Source: Labrenzia sp. OB1 (GTDB lineage: Bacteria > Pseudomonadota > Alphaproteobacteria > Rhizobiales > Stappiaceae). From it: a stretch of 64,000 bases of DNA. Each line of letters opens with the position of its first letter. The stretch's first letter is position 1. The position numbers were made by a program, and so were the translations under genes. The stretch is from positions 186,001 through 250,000 of the forward strand of contig NZ_JSEP01000007.1 in assembly GCF_001624695.1 (NCBI RefSeq). The letters run 5' to 3'. Shown in pieces: positions 8,397 through 16,417 of this stretch. The notes under the pieces are model-generated. The model did no database searches. It saw only the letters and a list, made by a program, of their open reading frames with translations, and was not told the DNA's origin.

Positions 8397-8633
8397 GTCA
8401 CAGGCCGTCCGGAACGCGAGGGCCAGGTCGTGCATCTCATCGCCGACACCATCAAAGACCGCTCCGTCGACCTCTCCCTGCTCGGCCACCCGAACGGCAA
8501 CGTTCTGGGACAGACGACGCCCAAGACCGACGAGGTGCCCGCCCACATGAAACCGCAGCCAGCCCCGAAGCCCCGGGCGATGCATCCGCGGGATCAGGCG
8601 AAGATGCTGTTTCCGAGCAGGGATTTTCATTGA
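8397..8633 (+). pseudogene. detached 3' fragment of dnaE2 (direct repeat, copy B)
   Basis: This 237-bp segment encodes the end of the DnaE2 OB fold and the C-terminal tail (from VTGRPEREGQVV to FPSRDFH). It is gap-free against 4818-5054 with 17 differences. Weaker similarity continues to about 8659. It has no start codon of its own; upstream it is joined to unrelated sequence following the XRE gene. Most substitutions are synonymous or conservative, which suggests the fragment came from a functional dnaE2 of a related strain rather than decaying in place. Confidence 0.9.
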
Positions 8634-8659
8634 GGGGGAAATTCTGGAATGGGCGGGGA

Positions 8660-8858
8660 GCGGACGATTAATGCGGTTTGTAGGAATGACCATAAGGGGG
8701 TCGAGAGGGGACTGGCGAATTTTGGCGGATAAAATGGCAAATGCGCCATTAAGAGAAAACATAGAATGATTCTCGTCTCGCCATTCCGTTTAAACTAAAT
8801 TCTACCCTACAATTAATTTGCAGCTTCTTGACAAGAAATTGCATCTAACTTCTTCTAA
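8660..8858. other. AT-rich gap upstream of the ABC-3C genes with a possible promoter
   Basis: No gene is visible. The stretch is clearly richer in A and T than the flanking dnaE2 fragment. TTGACA at 8828-8833 could be a -35 element for the ABC-3C operon, but no convincing -10 lies 16-18 bp downstream, so this is tentative. Confidence 0.3.
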
Positions 8859-10034
8859 ACCGATGATAGGGAAGAGGCTAATTCTAGAAGTTCTGCGGTT
8901 GGGCCTGCAGCGGGTTACTTTTACCAACTGCGGTATGGCCTGCTAAGGGCATTAGAAGTATTTCCGAAACACCCTACATCAATCATTTCAATAGAGACTT
9001 TGGACGACGTTTCAATCGAGGGTGAAAATCTCACGGTAGACAGCCAGCTGAAGCACAGCGTTGATATTCAAAAAAAGATATCAAAGTTCAGTCCGGCGAT
9101 TTGGAGGACTTTGGCTATCTGGATGGCGCGTTTGCGCCTGGGTGTCGAAGATCATCACGAATTCCACTTCGTCACCACTGGCGAGGTAGAAGATGACAAC
9201 CCCTTACATTTCCTTCGACCGACACCGAACGACTTAGAGGTCAACGCGGTGCTTCAGGGCCTAGAAGTGGCTGCGAAGAGTTCGTCAAACGCCATTACAG
9301 CGAATGACAGGGCGGCATTTTTGGCCGCTTCAGCTGGAGAGCGACTTTCGCTCGTGCGCCGCATTCGGCTTGCAGACACAAGCCCAAATCTCGAAGCGAT
9401 TGGAAGCGAGATCGAACACGAAATCCGCTACGCCTGCGAAGCGGAACAAGTTGCCTCCTTCCGCAGAGATCTCGAGGGTTGGTGGATCGGACGCGTTTTC
9501 GACAAATGGATAGCTGATGGTGGCGCACAAATCGAACTCGAGGAACTCGGGGCGCAAGTGAGTTTTCTAAAGGAACGCTATAAACCGAGTGAACTTCCAC
9601 TCGATGTCCCTGAACAAGAATGCGAGGACCTGATGGAAGACAGCGTCTTCATCAAACAGATCCGCGCTGTGACTGAAAGCGAACGGCGCTTGAGAAACGC
9701 CCAAAGGGCGTTTTTGCGAGCCAAGGTGCAACGATCAAAATGGGTTCGCGAGCACCGTATCGATCCGCGCGAACTCGAGAGCTTTGATGATGCTCTCAAG
9801 GATCGATGGGAAGCCCATCATGCGGGCGAGTGTGATTCACTTTCGACCGCCTCGACGCCGGATGAAAAAGTCACTGTGGGGAAGAACGTTTTGAGGTGGG
9901 CTGAAACCAGTGAAGTGCCCATCAGATCGACCCGAAGCGTCTACCTCACAAGCGGCTCCTACCACGCCTTGGCTGACACGCTGGAGATCGGTTGGCATCC
10001 AGAATTCCCCGATCTGTTTGGACCTCAGGAATGA
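8859..10034 (+). CDS. ABC-3C effector: PD-(D/E)XK-like nuclease domain plus C-terminal domain; start codon unclear
   Basis: The frame is open from 8859. Counting codons from there, the N-terminal part has GYFYQ (19-23), IETLDDV (45-51) and SQLKH (62-66). This is the pattern of the DUF4297/dsDNA-nuclease-like PD-(D/E)XK domain, with E46/D49 and Q63-x-K65 as the probable active site. The remaining roughly 300 residues would be the ABC-3C C-terminal adaptor. Odd: there is no ATG or GTG in frame before these motifs. The first conventional start is TTG 9000, which falls inside IETLDDV and would delete half the active site. A non-standard start, a frameshift or a lost start codon must be considered. 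It overlaps the next gene by ATGA. Lower GC than its neighbours suggests transfer. Confidence 0.65.
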   Translation, partial: TDDREEANSRSSAVGPAAGYFYQLRYGLLRALEVFPKHPTSIISIETLDDVSIEGENLTVDSQLKHSVDIQKKISKFSPAIWRTLAIWMARLRLGVEDHHEFHFVTTGEVEDDNPLHFLRPTPNDLEVNAVLQGLEVAAKSSSNAITANDRAAFLAASAGERLSLVRRIRLADTSPNLEAIGSEIEHEIRYACEAEQVASFRRDLEGWWIGRVFDKWIADGGAQIELEELGAQVSFLKERYKPSELPLDVPEQECEDLMEDSVFIKQIRAVTESERRLRNAQRAFLRAKVQRSKWVREHRIDPRELESFDDALKDRWEAHHAGECDSLSTASTPDEKVTVGKNVLRWAETSEVPIRSTRSVYLTSGSYHALADTLEIGWHPEFPDLFGPQE

Positions 10035-10513
10035 CCCCTGAAACCCTACGCCTTCTGAACCCAGCATTTCTCGCCACCGTGATAGGACATGCTGCAACTG
10101 GCTATGCCGAGCATCGGGACCAAGGCCTTCCATTCGCCCTTACATTCATCGTACCACCATTGGTGCTTCACAAAGACACACGTATCGTACTGCCCAAGAT
10201 GATCACCTCAAAACTGCCAGATTGGGCTCACAAAAATTCTGCCGAACTCGCCTTTCTTCCGAATCATGCTCGTGAACTTCAACCGGCGGTCAGAAGCGCA
10301 ATCCTGATCGGGGTGCACTTCGACATCATACAATTTGATGAAGAGGCACGAGTACGCGCATCCTCGCAGTTCAACCCCAAGGCAGCCCAGAAAGAACTCA
10401 ATAAATCGGACGAAGTCGGAGAAATCATGAAAAAGAGTCAATTCATCGGGCGGTGGCTATCCGTGTCAGGCAACCAGCCAACCGTTCTCAGTATTCTTGG
10501 AATTGGCATTTGA
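10031..10513 (+). CDS. ABC-three-component system middle component
   Basis: 160 aa starting in an ATGA overlap with the upstream effector gene. The opening LRLLNPAFLATVIGHAATGY is the hallmark of ABC-3C middle components (RLLNPAF followed by an alanine-rich helix and GY). The helical/winged body has FALTFIVPPLVLHKDTR and ends with GRWLSVSGNQPTVLSILGI, resembling the C-terminal helix-strand of this group. In the proposed systems the small middle component bridges the SMC-like ATPase and the effector. Only one base separates it from the ATPase gene, so the three genes should be one transcript. Confidence 0.75.
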   Translation: MTPETLRLLNPAFLATVIGHAATGYAEHRDQGLPFALTFIVPPLVLHKDTRIVLPKMITSKLPDWAHKNSAELAFLPNHARELQPAVRSAILIGVHFDIIQFDEEARVRASSQFNPKAAQKELNKSDEVGEIMKKSQFIGRWLSVSGNQPTVLSILGIGI

Positions 10514-10514
10514 T

Positions 10515-12425
10515 ATGCGCATCGGCGAGATCCTCGTTTACAGCCATGATGGTCAGCAACGGAAAATTGGCTTCGCGCCGAGTGGGTTAAACATCATCAC
10601 CGGCGAATCTAATTCCGGTAAATCCGCGATCATCCATATTCTTGACTACTGTCTCGGGTCAAAGAATTGTCACATCCCGCTTGGGATCATCAGGGAGAAG
10701 GTTGCTTGGTACGCTGTCAGGCTAATCCTTGATGACGGCGAACTTTTCGTGGCGCGAAAGAACCCAGCCGCCGATAAGAAGACATCCTATGAGATCTTCC
10801 TTGACACCCAACCTGAGACTTCGCCGGGATCGCACGATGAACTAGAAGCTAATTCCAACTTGGACGGACTCCGCAAGGTCTTGTCGTCGGCGGTTGGCAT
10901 TGGTGAGAATCTTCACGTCCCAGGTGAGGGACAGACGCGTGATCCATTGGAAGCGAATTTCCGTCACTCCTTAATCTACAGCTTTCAAGACCAGAGCGTG
11001 ATCGACAATAAGAACCAACTATTTTTCTCCCAGAATGATTCCTTCGTGGAGTTGGCCATTCGCGACACGCTCCCATATTTTCTCGGGGCAGTAGATAAGG
11101 ACGAACTGCTGAACCAGAATCGTCTGGCGAGTCTGAAAAGACGACTTAAACAGCTGGAGAAGCAACTGACTGTCGCCATAAGTTGGCAGGACGCATCGAT
11201 CGACCGCGCACAATCATTCCTCGCGGAAGCCCGCCAAGTAAGGCTCATTGGCCCAGAACAACGTCCAGTCTCGCCCGACACCGTTTTCGAGCTCCTTGCG
11301 GACGTTCCGTCGATGACCTTGGAAGATCCTGAGTTTATGGACACCGATGACGAGCTCGAAAAGCTGGAGGACGTCAGGGATAGCTTGCGGGATGAGTATT
11401 TTGCAATCGGAAAACGCATAGACGACGCGTTGAACCTTTCCGTCAGCCGCAAGGAATATGGCAAGGAGCTACTGGAACAGCGCGCTCGGCTTTCTCTCCT
11501 ACCGGAGAACGACCAGGAAGCCGTAGTCTGTCCGCTCTGCCACAAAATCGACGAAGCCAGCCAAGAGTTGCTCCAACTCCTGAGTGGCGAGATTTCGGAC
11601 GTTTCGGACCGAATAGCGGAACTGCAGATTCACGGCCCGCGCCTCCAAGCCCATATCTCGCGCTTGGAGAAGCGTCAGACTGAGCTGCGCGAACAGATCT
11701 CAAGTAGTCAGGCACAGATCAACAGTATCCTCGCGCAAGCGGAGAAGCTCCGTGAAATACGTAATCTGCAGGCGAGACGTGCTCGCGTGCAGGGCCGCAT
11801 AAGCGCATTTCTCGAGCAGCAGAGTTCTTCTGAAGAACGCGATGAGCTGGAATTGAAAGCAGAAGAGCTAAGGCGCTCAATCGCTCAGATCGAATCCAAT
11901 ATCGATGGTGATAACTTTTTCGCTCGGCTCCGAAACGCAGAGGCCAATCTCGAGCGGCTTATGACCGAGTATGCACGCGATCTACTGCTGGAACATTCGG
12001 ATGGGCAAACACGGCTCGATACACGGCGGCTCACAGTGGTTTCAGAGACGCAATACGGGTCGATTCCCCTCGAAGACATGGGAAGTGGCGACAATTGGGT
12101 TGGCTGTCATGTTATCTCCCACATGGCGTTGCACGATTGGTTTAGAGCAAAAAATAGGCCTGTCCCGGCCTTCGTCGTTTTCGATCAACCATCAAAGGCC
12201 CATTACCCACCCGAGATTGATGATCTAAGCGGCATGGATGACGATGACCGGAAATCCGTAGTCCGCTTGTTTCGCTTTATGTACGAAAAAAGCGAGATGG
12301 ACCGCCCGTTTCAAACCATTGTGCTGGACCACGCAGACGAGAAAGAAGAATGGTTCCAGGCAAGCGTCATAGAGCGTTGGCGGGAAGGTGTGAAACTCGT
12401 TCCCGACGTATGGCCGTCGCGATAA
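10515..12425 (+). CDS. DUF3732-type SMC/RecF-like ABC ATPase of an ABC-3C system
   Basis: 636 aa. Walker A is GESNSGKS (30-37), followed by HILDYCLGS, typical of DUF3732. A long central coiled coil (about 195-330 and 350-490) is interrupted by a CPLC zinc-hook-like motif (339-342). A signature-like MGSGDNW and a Walker B VVFDQP (about 554-559) close the ATPase. This is the Rad50/SMC-like architecture used in nucleoprotein sensing. ATG 10515 follows the previous stop codon by one base; an in-frame TTG at 10497 would give six more residues. Expected role, from family analyses, is sensing invader DNA and licensing the effector encoded first in the operon. Confidence 0.88.
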   Translation: MRIGEILVYSHDGQQRKIGFAPSGLNIITGESNSGKSAIIHILDYCLGSKNCHIPLGIIREKVAWYAVRLILDDGELFVARKNPAADKKTSYEIFLDTQPETSPGSHDELEANSNLDGLRKVLSSAVGIGENLHVPGEGQTRDPLEANFRHSLIYSFQDQSVIDNKNQLFFSQNDSFVELAIRDTLPYFLGAVDKDELLNQNRLASLKRRLKQLEKQLTVAISWQDASIDRAQSFLAEARQVRLIGPEQRPVSPDTVFELLADVPSMTLEDPEFMDTDDELEKLEDVRDSLRDEYFAIGKRIDDALNLSVSRKEYGKELLEQRARLSLLPENDQEAVVCPLCHKIDEASQELLQLLSGEISDVSDRIAELQIHGPRLQAHISRLEKRQTELREQISSSQAQINSILAQAEKLREIRNLQARRARVQGRISAFLEQQSSSEERDELELKAEELRRSIAQIESNIDGDNFFARLRNAEANLERLMTEYARDLLLEHSDGQTRLDTRRLTVVSETQYGSIPLEDMGSGDNWVGCHVISHMALHDWFRAKNRPVPAFVVFDQPSKAHYPPEIDDLSGMDDDDRKSVVRLFRFMYEKSEMDRPFQTIVLDHADEKEEWFQASVIERWREGVKLVPDVWPSR

Positions 12426-12509
12426 AGTATCTAAACTGATGTATTGGGGGCAAGAAGCAGATGTTGGCCCCAAAATTGATGAATGGCAAATCCGGGCCGA
12501 AAGAAGTCG

Positions 12510-12700
12510 TCTTCTTGTCACCAAAGCTCGCCTGAAAACTCGTCGCCGTCAGCGCAACATGCGCCTCCAGCGGTGGGCGCAGTTCGAAGGCCTTGGGAGC
12601 GCGGGCTAATTCGTAGAGGCGGAAGAGGTACCAGTCGTCGCGATGGGCCTCGGCCTCCTCCAGTTCGTTGCGCGAGATGTGGAAGGGTTCTGGCTTCCCC
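12510..12700 (-). pseudogene. remnant of a DUF3883-domain protein
   Basis: On the minus strand, about 12690-12523 encode PFHISRNELEEAEAHRDDWY and then LFRLYELARAPKAFELR. This closely matches the C-terminal half of DUF3883 (the usual form is PFFVSxNEL...YxLYRVFDFxRAPxLF), a nuclease-fold domain common in defence-island proteins. The preceding catalytic part (the EVKTT region) and any start codon are absent; the sequence is cut off just before the aldo-keto reductase gene. It marks the right-hand edge of the accessory zone. Confidence 0.6.
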
Positions 12701-12767
12701 CCTTCCAGCGCCCAAGCCAATGGCTTAAGAAAGACCTCGTCAGATTTTGCAAGACGTCGAGGGTAAC

Positions 12768-13766
12768 ATGGAACAACGCAGACTGGGTGCAAACGGACCG
12801 GAAATCGGCGCGATCGGCTATGGGGCGATGTCCTTTTCCGACATGTACGGGCCGACGAACGAGACGGAAAGCCACGCGATCCTCGATGCCTGCCGCGACC
12901 TTGGCGTCACGCATCTGGACACGGCAAATGTCTATGGCATGGGCAAATCGGAAAACGCCATCGGGACCTATCTGAAAGCCGATCCGGGCGCGCGGGACGA
13001 CTTCATCATCGCGACAAAGGCCGCGATCAAGCGCGATGCGGACGGCAACCGCGGCTATGACAATTCGGCGGAGCACCTTGAATCCGAGCTGGACAAGTCG
13101 TTGCAACGGCTCGGTCTGGAGTGTGTCGATCTCTTCTACGCCCACCGCCGCGATCCGCGCTTCACCCCGGAGGAAACGGCGGCCAATCTTGGCCGGCTGG
13201 TCGAAAAAGGCAAGGCCCGCGCGATCGGTCTTTCGGAAGTCGCGCCCTCGACCCTGCGGCGCGCCATGAAGGCCTTTCCCGTCGCCGCCGTTCAATCGGA
13301 ATATTCGCTCGCCACGCGCGCGCCCGATCTCGGACTGGTGCAGGCCTGCGCCGAACTCGGTGTCGCCATGGTGGCCTTTTCGCCCCTGGGCCGCTCGCTG
13401 CTGACGGACACCCCGATCCCGCGCGAGCGGATCGCCGATCTGCCGTTCCTCGCCGCAAACCCGCGTTTCACGGAACCGAACCTGAGCGAAAACCTGCGCA
13501 TCATGGAAGGCTTCCGCAAACTCGCGGCGGAGATGGGCACGACGGCGGCAGGGCTGGCGAATGCCTGGCTGCTGAGCCGCGGACCGCATGTGATCCCGAT
13601 CCCGGGCACGCGCTCGGTGGATCACCTGCGCGAGTGCATCTCGGGCGCGGCCCTGACCCTCACGGCAGAGGATCTGGAGCGTATCGAGGCCGTGCTGCCG
13701 GTCGGCTGGACCCACGGCGACCGGTACTCGGAGGCACAATGGGCCGGCCCCGAGCGCTATTGCTGA
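12768..13766 (+). CDS. aldo/keto reductase
   Basis: 332-aa NAD(P)H-dependent AKR of the YghZ/perakine-reductase type. The catalytic tetrad is visible: D51 and Y56 in LDTANVYG, K84 in IATKAAI, and H126 in YAHRRDP. The late GTRSVDHLRECISG segment supplies the cofactor phosphate site. The ATG at 12768 follows CGAGGG; an upstream in-frame ATG (12747) lacks a ribosome site. It converges with the livM gene 13 bp away. Substrate is not predictable; it has no evident link to the ABC-3C genes or the catabolic locus. Confidence 0.92.
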   Translation: MEQRRLGANGPEIGAIGYGAMSFSDMYGPTNETESHAILDACRDLGVTHLDTANVYGMGKSENAIGTYLKADPGARDDFIIATKAAIKRDADGNRGYDNSAEHLESELDKSLQRLGLECVDLFYAHRRDPRFTPEETAANLGRLVEKGKARAIGLSEVAPSTLRRAMKAFPVAAVQSEYSLATRAPDLGLVQACAELGVAMVAFSPLGRSLLTDTPIPRERIADLPFLAANPRFTEPNLSENLRIMEGFRKLAAEMGTTAAGLANAWLLSRGPHVIPIPGTRSVDHLRECISGAALTLTAEDLERIEAVLPVGWTHGDRYSEAQWAGPERYC

Positions 13767-13779
13767 AAGCTTCTCGCCG

Positions 13780-14850
13780 TCAGCGTGCCGTGTACTCCGA
13801 CGGCGAGAGCCGTTCGACGGCCTTGCCGCGCGGCGTGCTGCCGCCTTTGCGCCTCTTTGCCCGCCAGCGGTCGAGCCCGTGAATTGCCTCGCCGACAAGG
13901 CCGCGGGGCAAGAACATGACGCTGACAATGAAGAGCCCGCCGAGCAGGAGAAGCCATGTGTCTCCAAACACGGATGACAAGTTGCTTTCAAGAACCCTTA
14001 CGAGGATCGCGCCGGCACAGGCGGCAACCAGCATGCCGCGTCCTCCCAGAGCCACCCAGATCAAGACCTCGGCCGAGAGGCCGAACCCGATCAGGGACGG
14101 CGAGACGAAGCCGAACTGCACGACGAACAAGGCTCCGGCCAGACCGGCTATGGCGGCCCCGATGGAAAAGGCCGTCGTCTTGTAGTGTGCCGTATCGTAT
14201 CCGAGACTCTTGGTGCGCATTTCGTGAGACGCGACCGCCTTGAGCGCAAGTCCCCATCGGGACCGCATGAGCGCGGCAAGGACGCTGAAGCCGAGAACGA
14301 GAACAAAGAGTGCGGCGTAATAGAGCGGAACGGCTTCCCATAGCTCGTAGCCGTCGCCATTGAGCCCCAGGACAATGGGGGGCACATTCATCAGGCCGTT
14401 CAGGCCGCCGACAAAGTCCCAGTTGATGAACAGGCGCTCGACGATGAATGCCACGGCCAGGGTGACGATCCCGAAGAACGCTCCCTGCAATCCCTGCGCA
14501 TGGAACAGGAAACGGCCGAGCAGCTGTGCGGCAAGGGCCGGAACCGCGATTGCCGCGGCAAAGCCGAGCCAGGTGGAGACCATACCCTCCACGCCGGGCA
14601 CCATACCGAGGGTCACCAGGCTCATGGCATAAGCGCCAAGGCCGAAAAAGACCGCCTGTCCCAGGCACAAGAGCCCGCAGTGCCCCCAGACAAAGGCAAG
14701 ACTGGCGGCAAAAAGAGCGTAGGAAAAATAGATCGAAAGATCACTCAGGAGCCAGCTTGAAGCGCCCAGGGGCAAGAGCAGCAGGACAACCAGCAGGATC
14801 CCGGCAACGAGACTTTCGGTTTTCATGTGTGACAAAGCTGTCCGGATCAT
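13780..14850 (-). CDS. livM: branched-chain amino acid/urea-type ABC permease (LivM/UrtC-like)
   Basis: 356-aa inner-membrane permease with about nine to ten hydrophobic helices. It carries the LivM-type segments LCLGQAVFFGLGAYAMSLV near the N-terminus and the EAA-like loop around ASHEMRTKSLGYDTAHYKT. Starts with an ATGA overlap of the livH stop; AAGAGG lies upstream. It is the last gene of the livK-G-F-H-M unit transcribed leftward from 18357. The partner binding protein is of the amide/urea type, so the cargo is probably an amide or amino-acid-like compound rather than leucine. Confidence 0.92.
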   Translation of the reverse strand: MIRTALSHMKTESLVAGILLVVLLLLPLGASSWLLSDLSIYFSYALFAASLAFVWGHCGLLCLGQAVFFGLGAYAMSLVTLGMVPGVEGMVSTWLGFAAAIAVPALAAQLLGRFLFHAQGLQGAFFGIVTLAVAFIVERLFINWDFVGGLNGLMNVPPIVLGLNGDGYELWEAVPLYYAALFVLVLGFSVLAALMRSRWGLALKAVASHEMRTKSLGYDTAHYKTTAFSIGAAIAGLAGALFVVQFGFVSPSLIGFGLSAEVLIWVALGGRGMLVAACAGAILVRVLESNLSSVFGDTWLLLLGGLFIVSVMFLPRGLVGEAIHGLDRWRAKRRKGGSTPRGKAVERLSPSEYTAR

Positions 14851-15710
14851 GTCTGGCGCCTCTTCTTGCCCAGCAGCCCGCCTGGCGCCAGGCGAATGAC
14901 CAGAACCGCCGTGATGAACACAATCAGTTGGGCGTAGACGGGAGAAAGAAAGGTCGCGGCGAGGTTTTCGGTCACGCCGACACCGGCGGCGCCCACAACC
15001 GGCGCCATGATGCTGCCCAGCCCGCCCACGAGGATCGCCAGAAAGGCCGGCACCAGATAGCCAAGCCCCAAATGCGGATCGAGCGAAATCAGCGGCGCAA
15101 TGACGGCGCCCGCCAGACCAGCCAGGGCGGCGCCCAGCGAAAACGTCATCCGGTCAAGATTGCGGGTATTGATCCCGAGACATGCCGCCATGTTGCGGTT
15201 TGCAATGACGCCCCGGGCGGCCAGACCAATGCGCGTCTTGAAAAAGAACAGAAAGGTCGCTGTCACCACCAGCAGCGAGATCGCCATGATGAACAACCGG
15301 TAAGCGGGATAGGGCGCGCCGAAGATCATGACCGATGCCGATATCGGGTCCTCGATTGAATGAGATCCCGGACCGAAAACCAGCACGATGGACTGTTTGA
15401 GCAGAAGGGACAGCCCCCAGGTGGCCAGAATAGTGTCCAGAACCCGATGATAAACGCGCCGGATCACGACCTCTTCAATCACGAGGCCAAACAGTCCGAC
15501 CGCAAGCGGTGCCGCGATCAGACCCAGCCAGAACGGCCCGCCGGCCATCTGGATCGACAGCACGGTGTAAGCGCCCAGCATCAGGAACTCTCCGTGCGCC
15601 AGATTGATGACGTTCATCAGCCCGAAGATGATGGCGAGACCAAGCGCGATCAGCAGAAGGATCAGCGCGTAGTTGCTCGCATCAAGTACGATTGTTGCAA
15701 CGCTACTCAT
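14847..15710 (-). CDS. livH: branched-chain amino acid/urea-type ABC permease (LivH/UrtB-like)
   Basis: 287-aa inner-membrane permease with the LivH signature near the N-terminus (GLAIIFGLMNVINLAHGEFLM) and AALAGLAGAVIAPL in the second half. ATG 15710 lies 2 bp after the livF stop; an in-frame TTG two codons upstream is possible. It overlaps livM by 4 bp. Together with LivM it forms the transmembrane channel of transporter 1. Confidence 0.93.
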   Translation of the reverse strand: MSSVATIVLDASNYALILLLIALGLAIIFGLMNVINLAHGEFLMLGAYTVLSIQMAGGPFWLGLIAAPLAVGLFGLVIEEVVIRRVYHRVLDTILATWGLSLLLKQSIVLVFGPGSHSIEDPISASVMIFGAPYPAYRLFIMAISLLVVTATFLFFFKTRIGLAARGVIANRNMAACLGINTRNLDRMTFSLGAALAGLAGAVIAPLISLDPHLGLGYLVPAFLAILVGGLGSIMAPVVGAAGVGVTENLAATFLSPVYAQLIVFITAVLVIRLAPGGLLGKKRRQT

Positions 15711-15712
15711 CG

Positions 15713-16417
15713 TCAAAAGGCCATGTATTTGTTCAGCAATGCGGGACTCTCAAGCAATTGAGCCGCCGGAACGGACGTGGCAATCCGGCCGCCTTCCAGG
15801 AAAACAACCCGGTCACAGCACTGGGTAATCATGTCCATATTCTGCTCCACGAGCATGATCGTCATGCCTTTTTCCGCCGAGACCTGCTTCAAGGTGGTTC
15901 CGATTTCGCGAACGATCGAAGGCTGGATGCCTTCCGAGGGTTCATCGAGAACGAGCAGCGCGGGGCGACCGATCAACGCGCGGGCAATAGCGAGTTGCTG
16001 TTGCTGTCCGCCCGACAGGCTTCCACCAGTGGCGCGCGCGCGTTCCCGCAGTACGGGAAACAGGTCCATTGCGGCGTCGATGTCGTCGTTCCGGGCTTTC
16101 AGGTTTCCCATAATGAGGTTCTGCCGAATGGTGAAATCGGGGAAGACCTCGCGTCCTTGCGGCACATAGCCAACCCCTGCCGCGGCGACGCGATAAGACG
16201 GCGCATTGGTGAGATCATGGCCGGAGAAGGTCAGCCTGCCGCTGCGAACCTTGAGAAGCCCCATGAGCGTCTTGAGCAGGGTCGACTTGCCGACGCCGTT
16301 GCGGCCCATGATCCCCAGGACCTCGCCGCGATCAACGGTCAAAGACAGGTCCTGCAAGACGAGGCCCGTGCCGTAGCCGGCTGAAATACCATCGAGTTCG
16401 AGCACCGGCTTATCCAA
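15713..16417 (-). CDS. livF: BCAA-type ABC transporter ATP-binding protein (LivF-like)
   Basis: 234-aa ATPase. Walker A is GRNGVGKST, the signature is LSGGQQQQLAIARAL, and Walker B is LLVLDEPSEG, the last being typical of LivF. The start is a TTG at 16417 with a perfect AAGGAGG 6 bp upstream; it overlaps the livG stop by 8 bp. The longer frame from 16447 has no ribosome site. Couples ATP hydrolysis to transporter 1. Confidence 0.92.
   Translation of the reverse strand: MDKPVLELDGISAGYGTGLVLQDLSLTVDRGEVLGIMGRNGVGKSTLLKTLMGLLKVRSGRLTFSGHDLTNAPSYRVAAAGVGYVPQGREVFPDFTIRQNLIMGNLKARNDDIDAAMDLFPVLRERARATGGSLSGGQQQQLAIARALIGRPALLVLDEPSEGIQPSIVREIGTTLKQVSAEKGMTIMLVEQNMDMITQCCDRVVFLEGGRIATSVPAAQLLESPALLNKYMAF

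Noticed and set aside
5055-12767. Integrase- or transposon-bounded island
   Set aside because: No integrase, recombinase, transposase, tRNA or terminal inverted repeats were found. Only the dnaE2 3' repeat suggests integration.
12606-13991. 461-codon minus-strand frame across the aldo-keto reductase gene
   Set aside because: It is a shadow of the reductase frame. The translation is low-complexity and Arg-rich, and it overlaps two well-supported genes.
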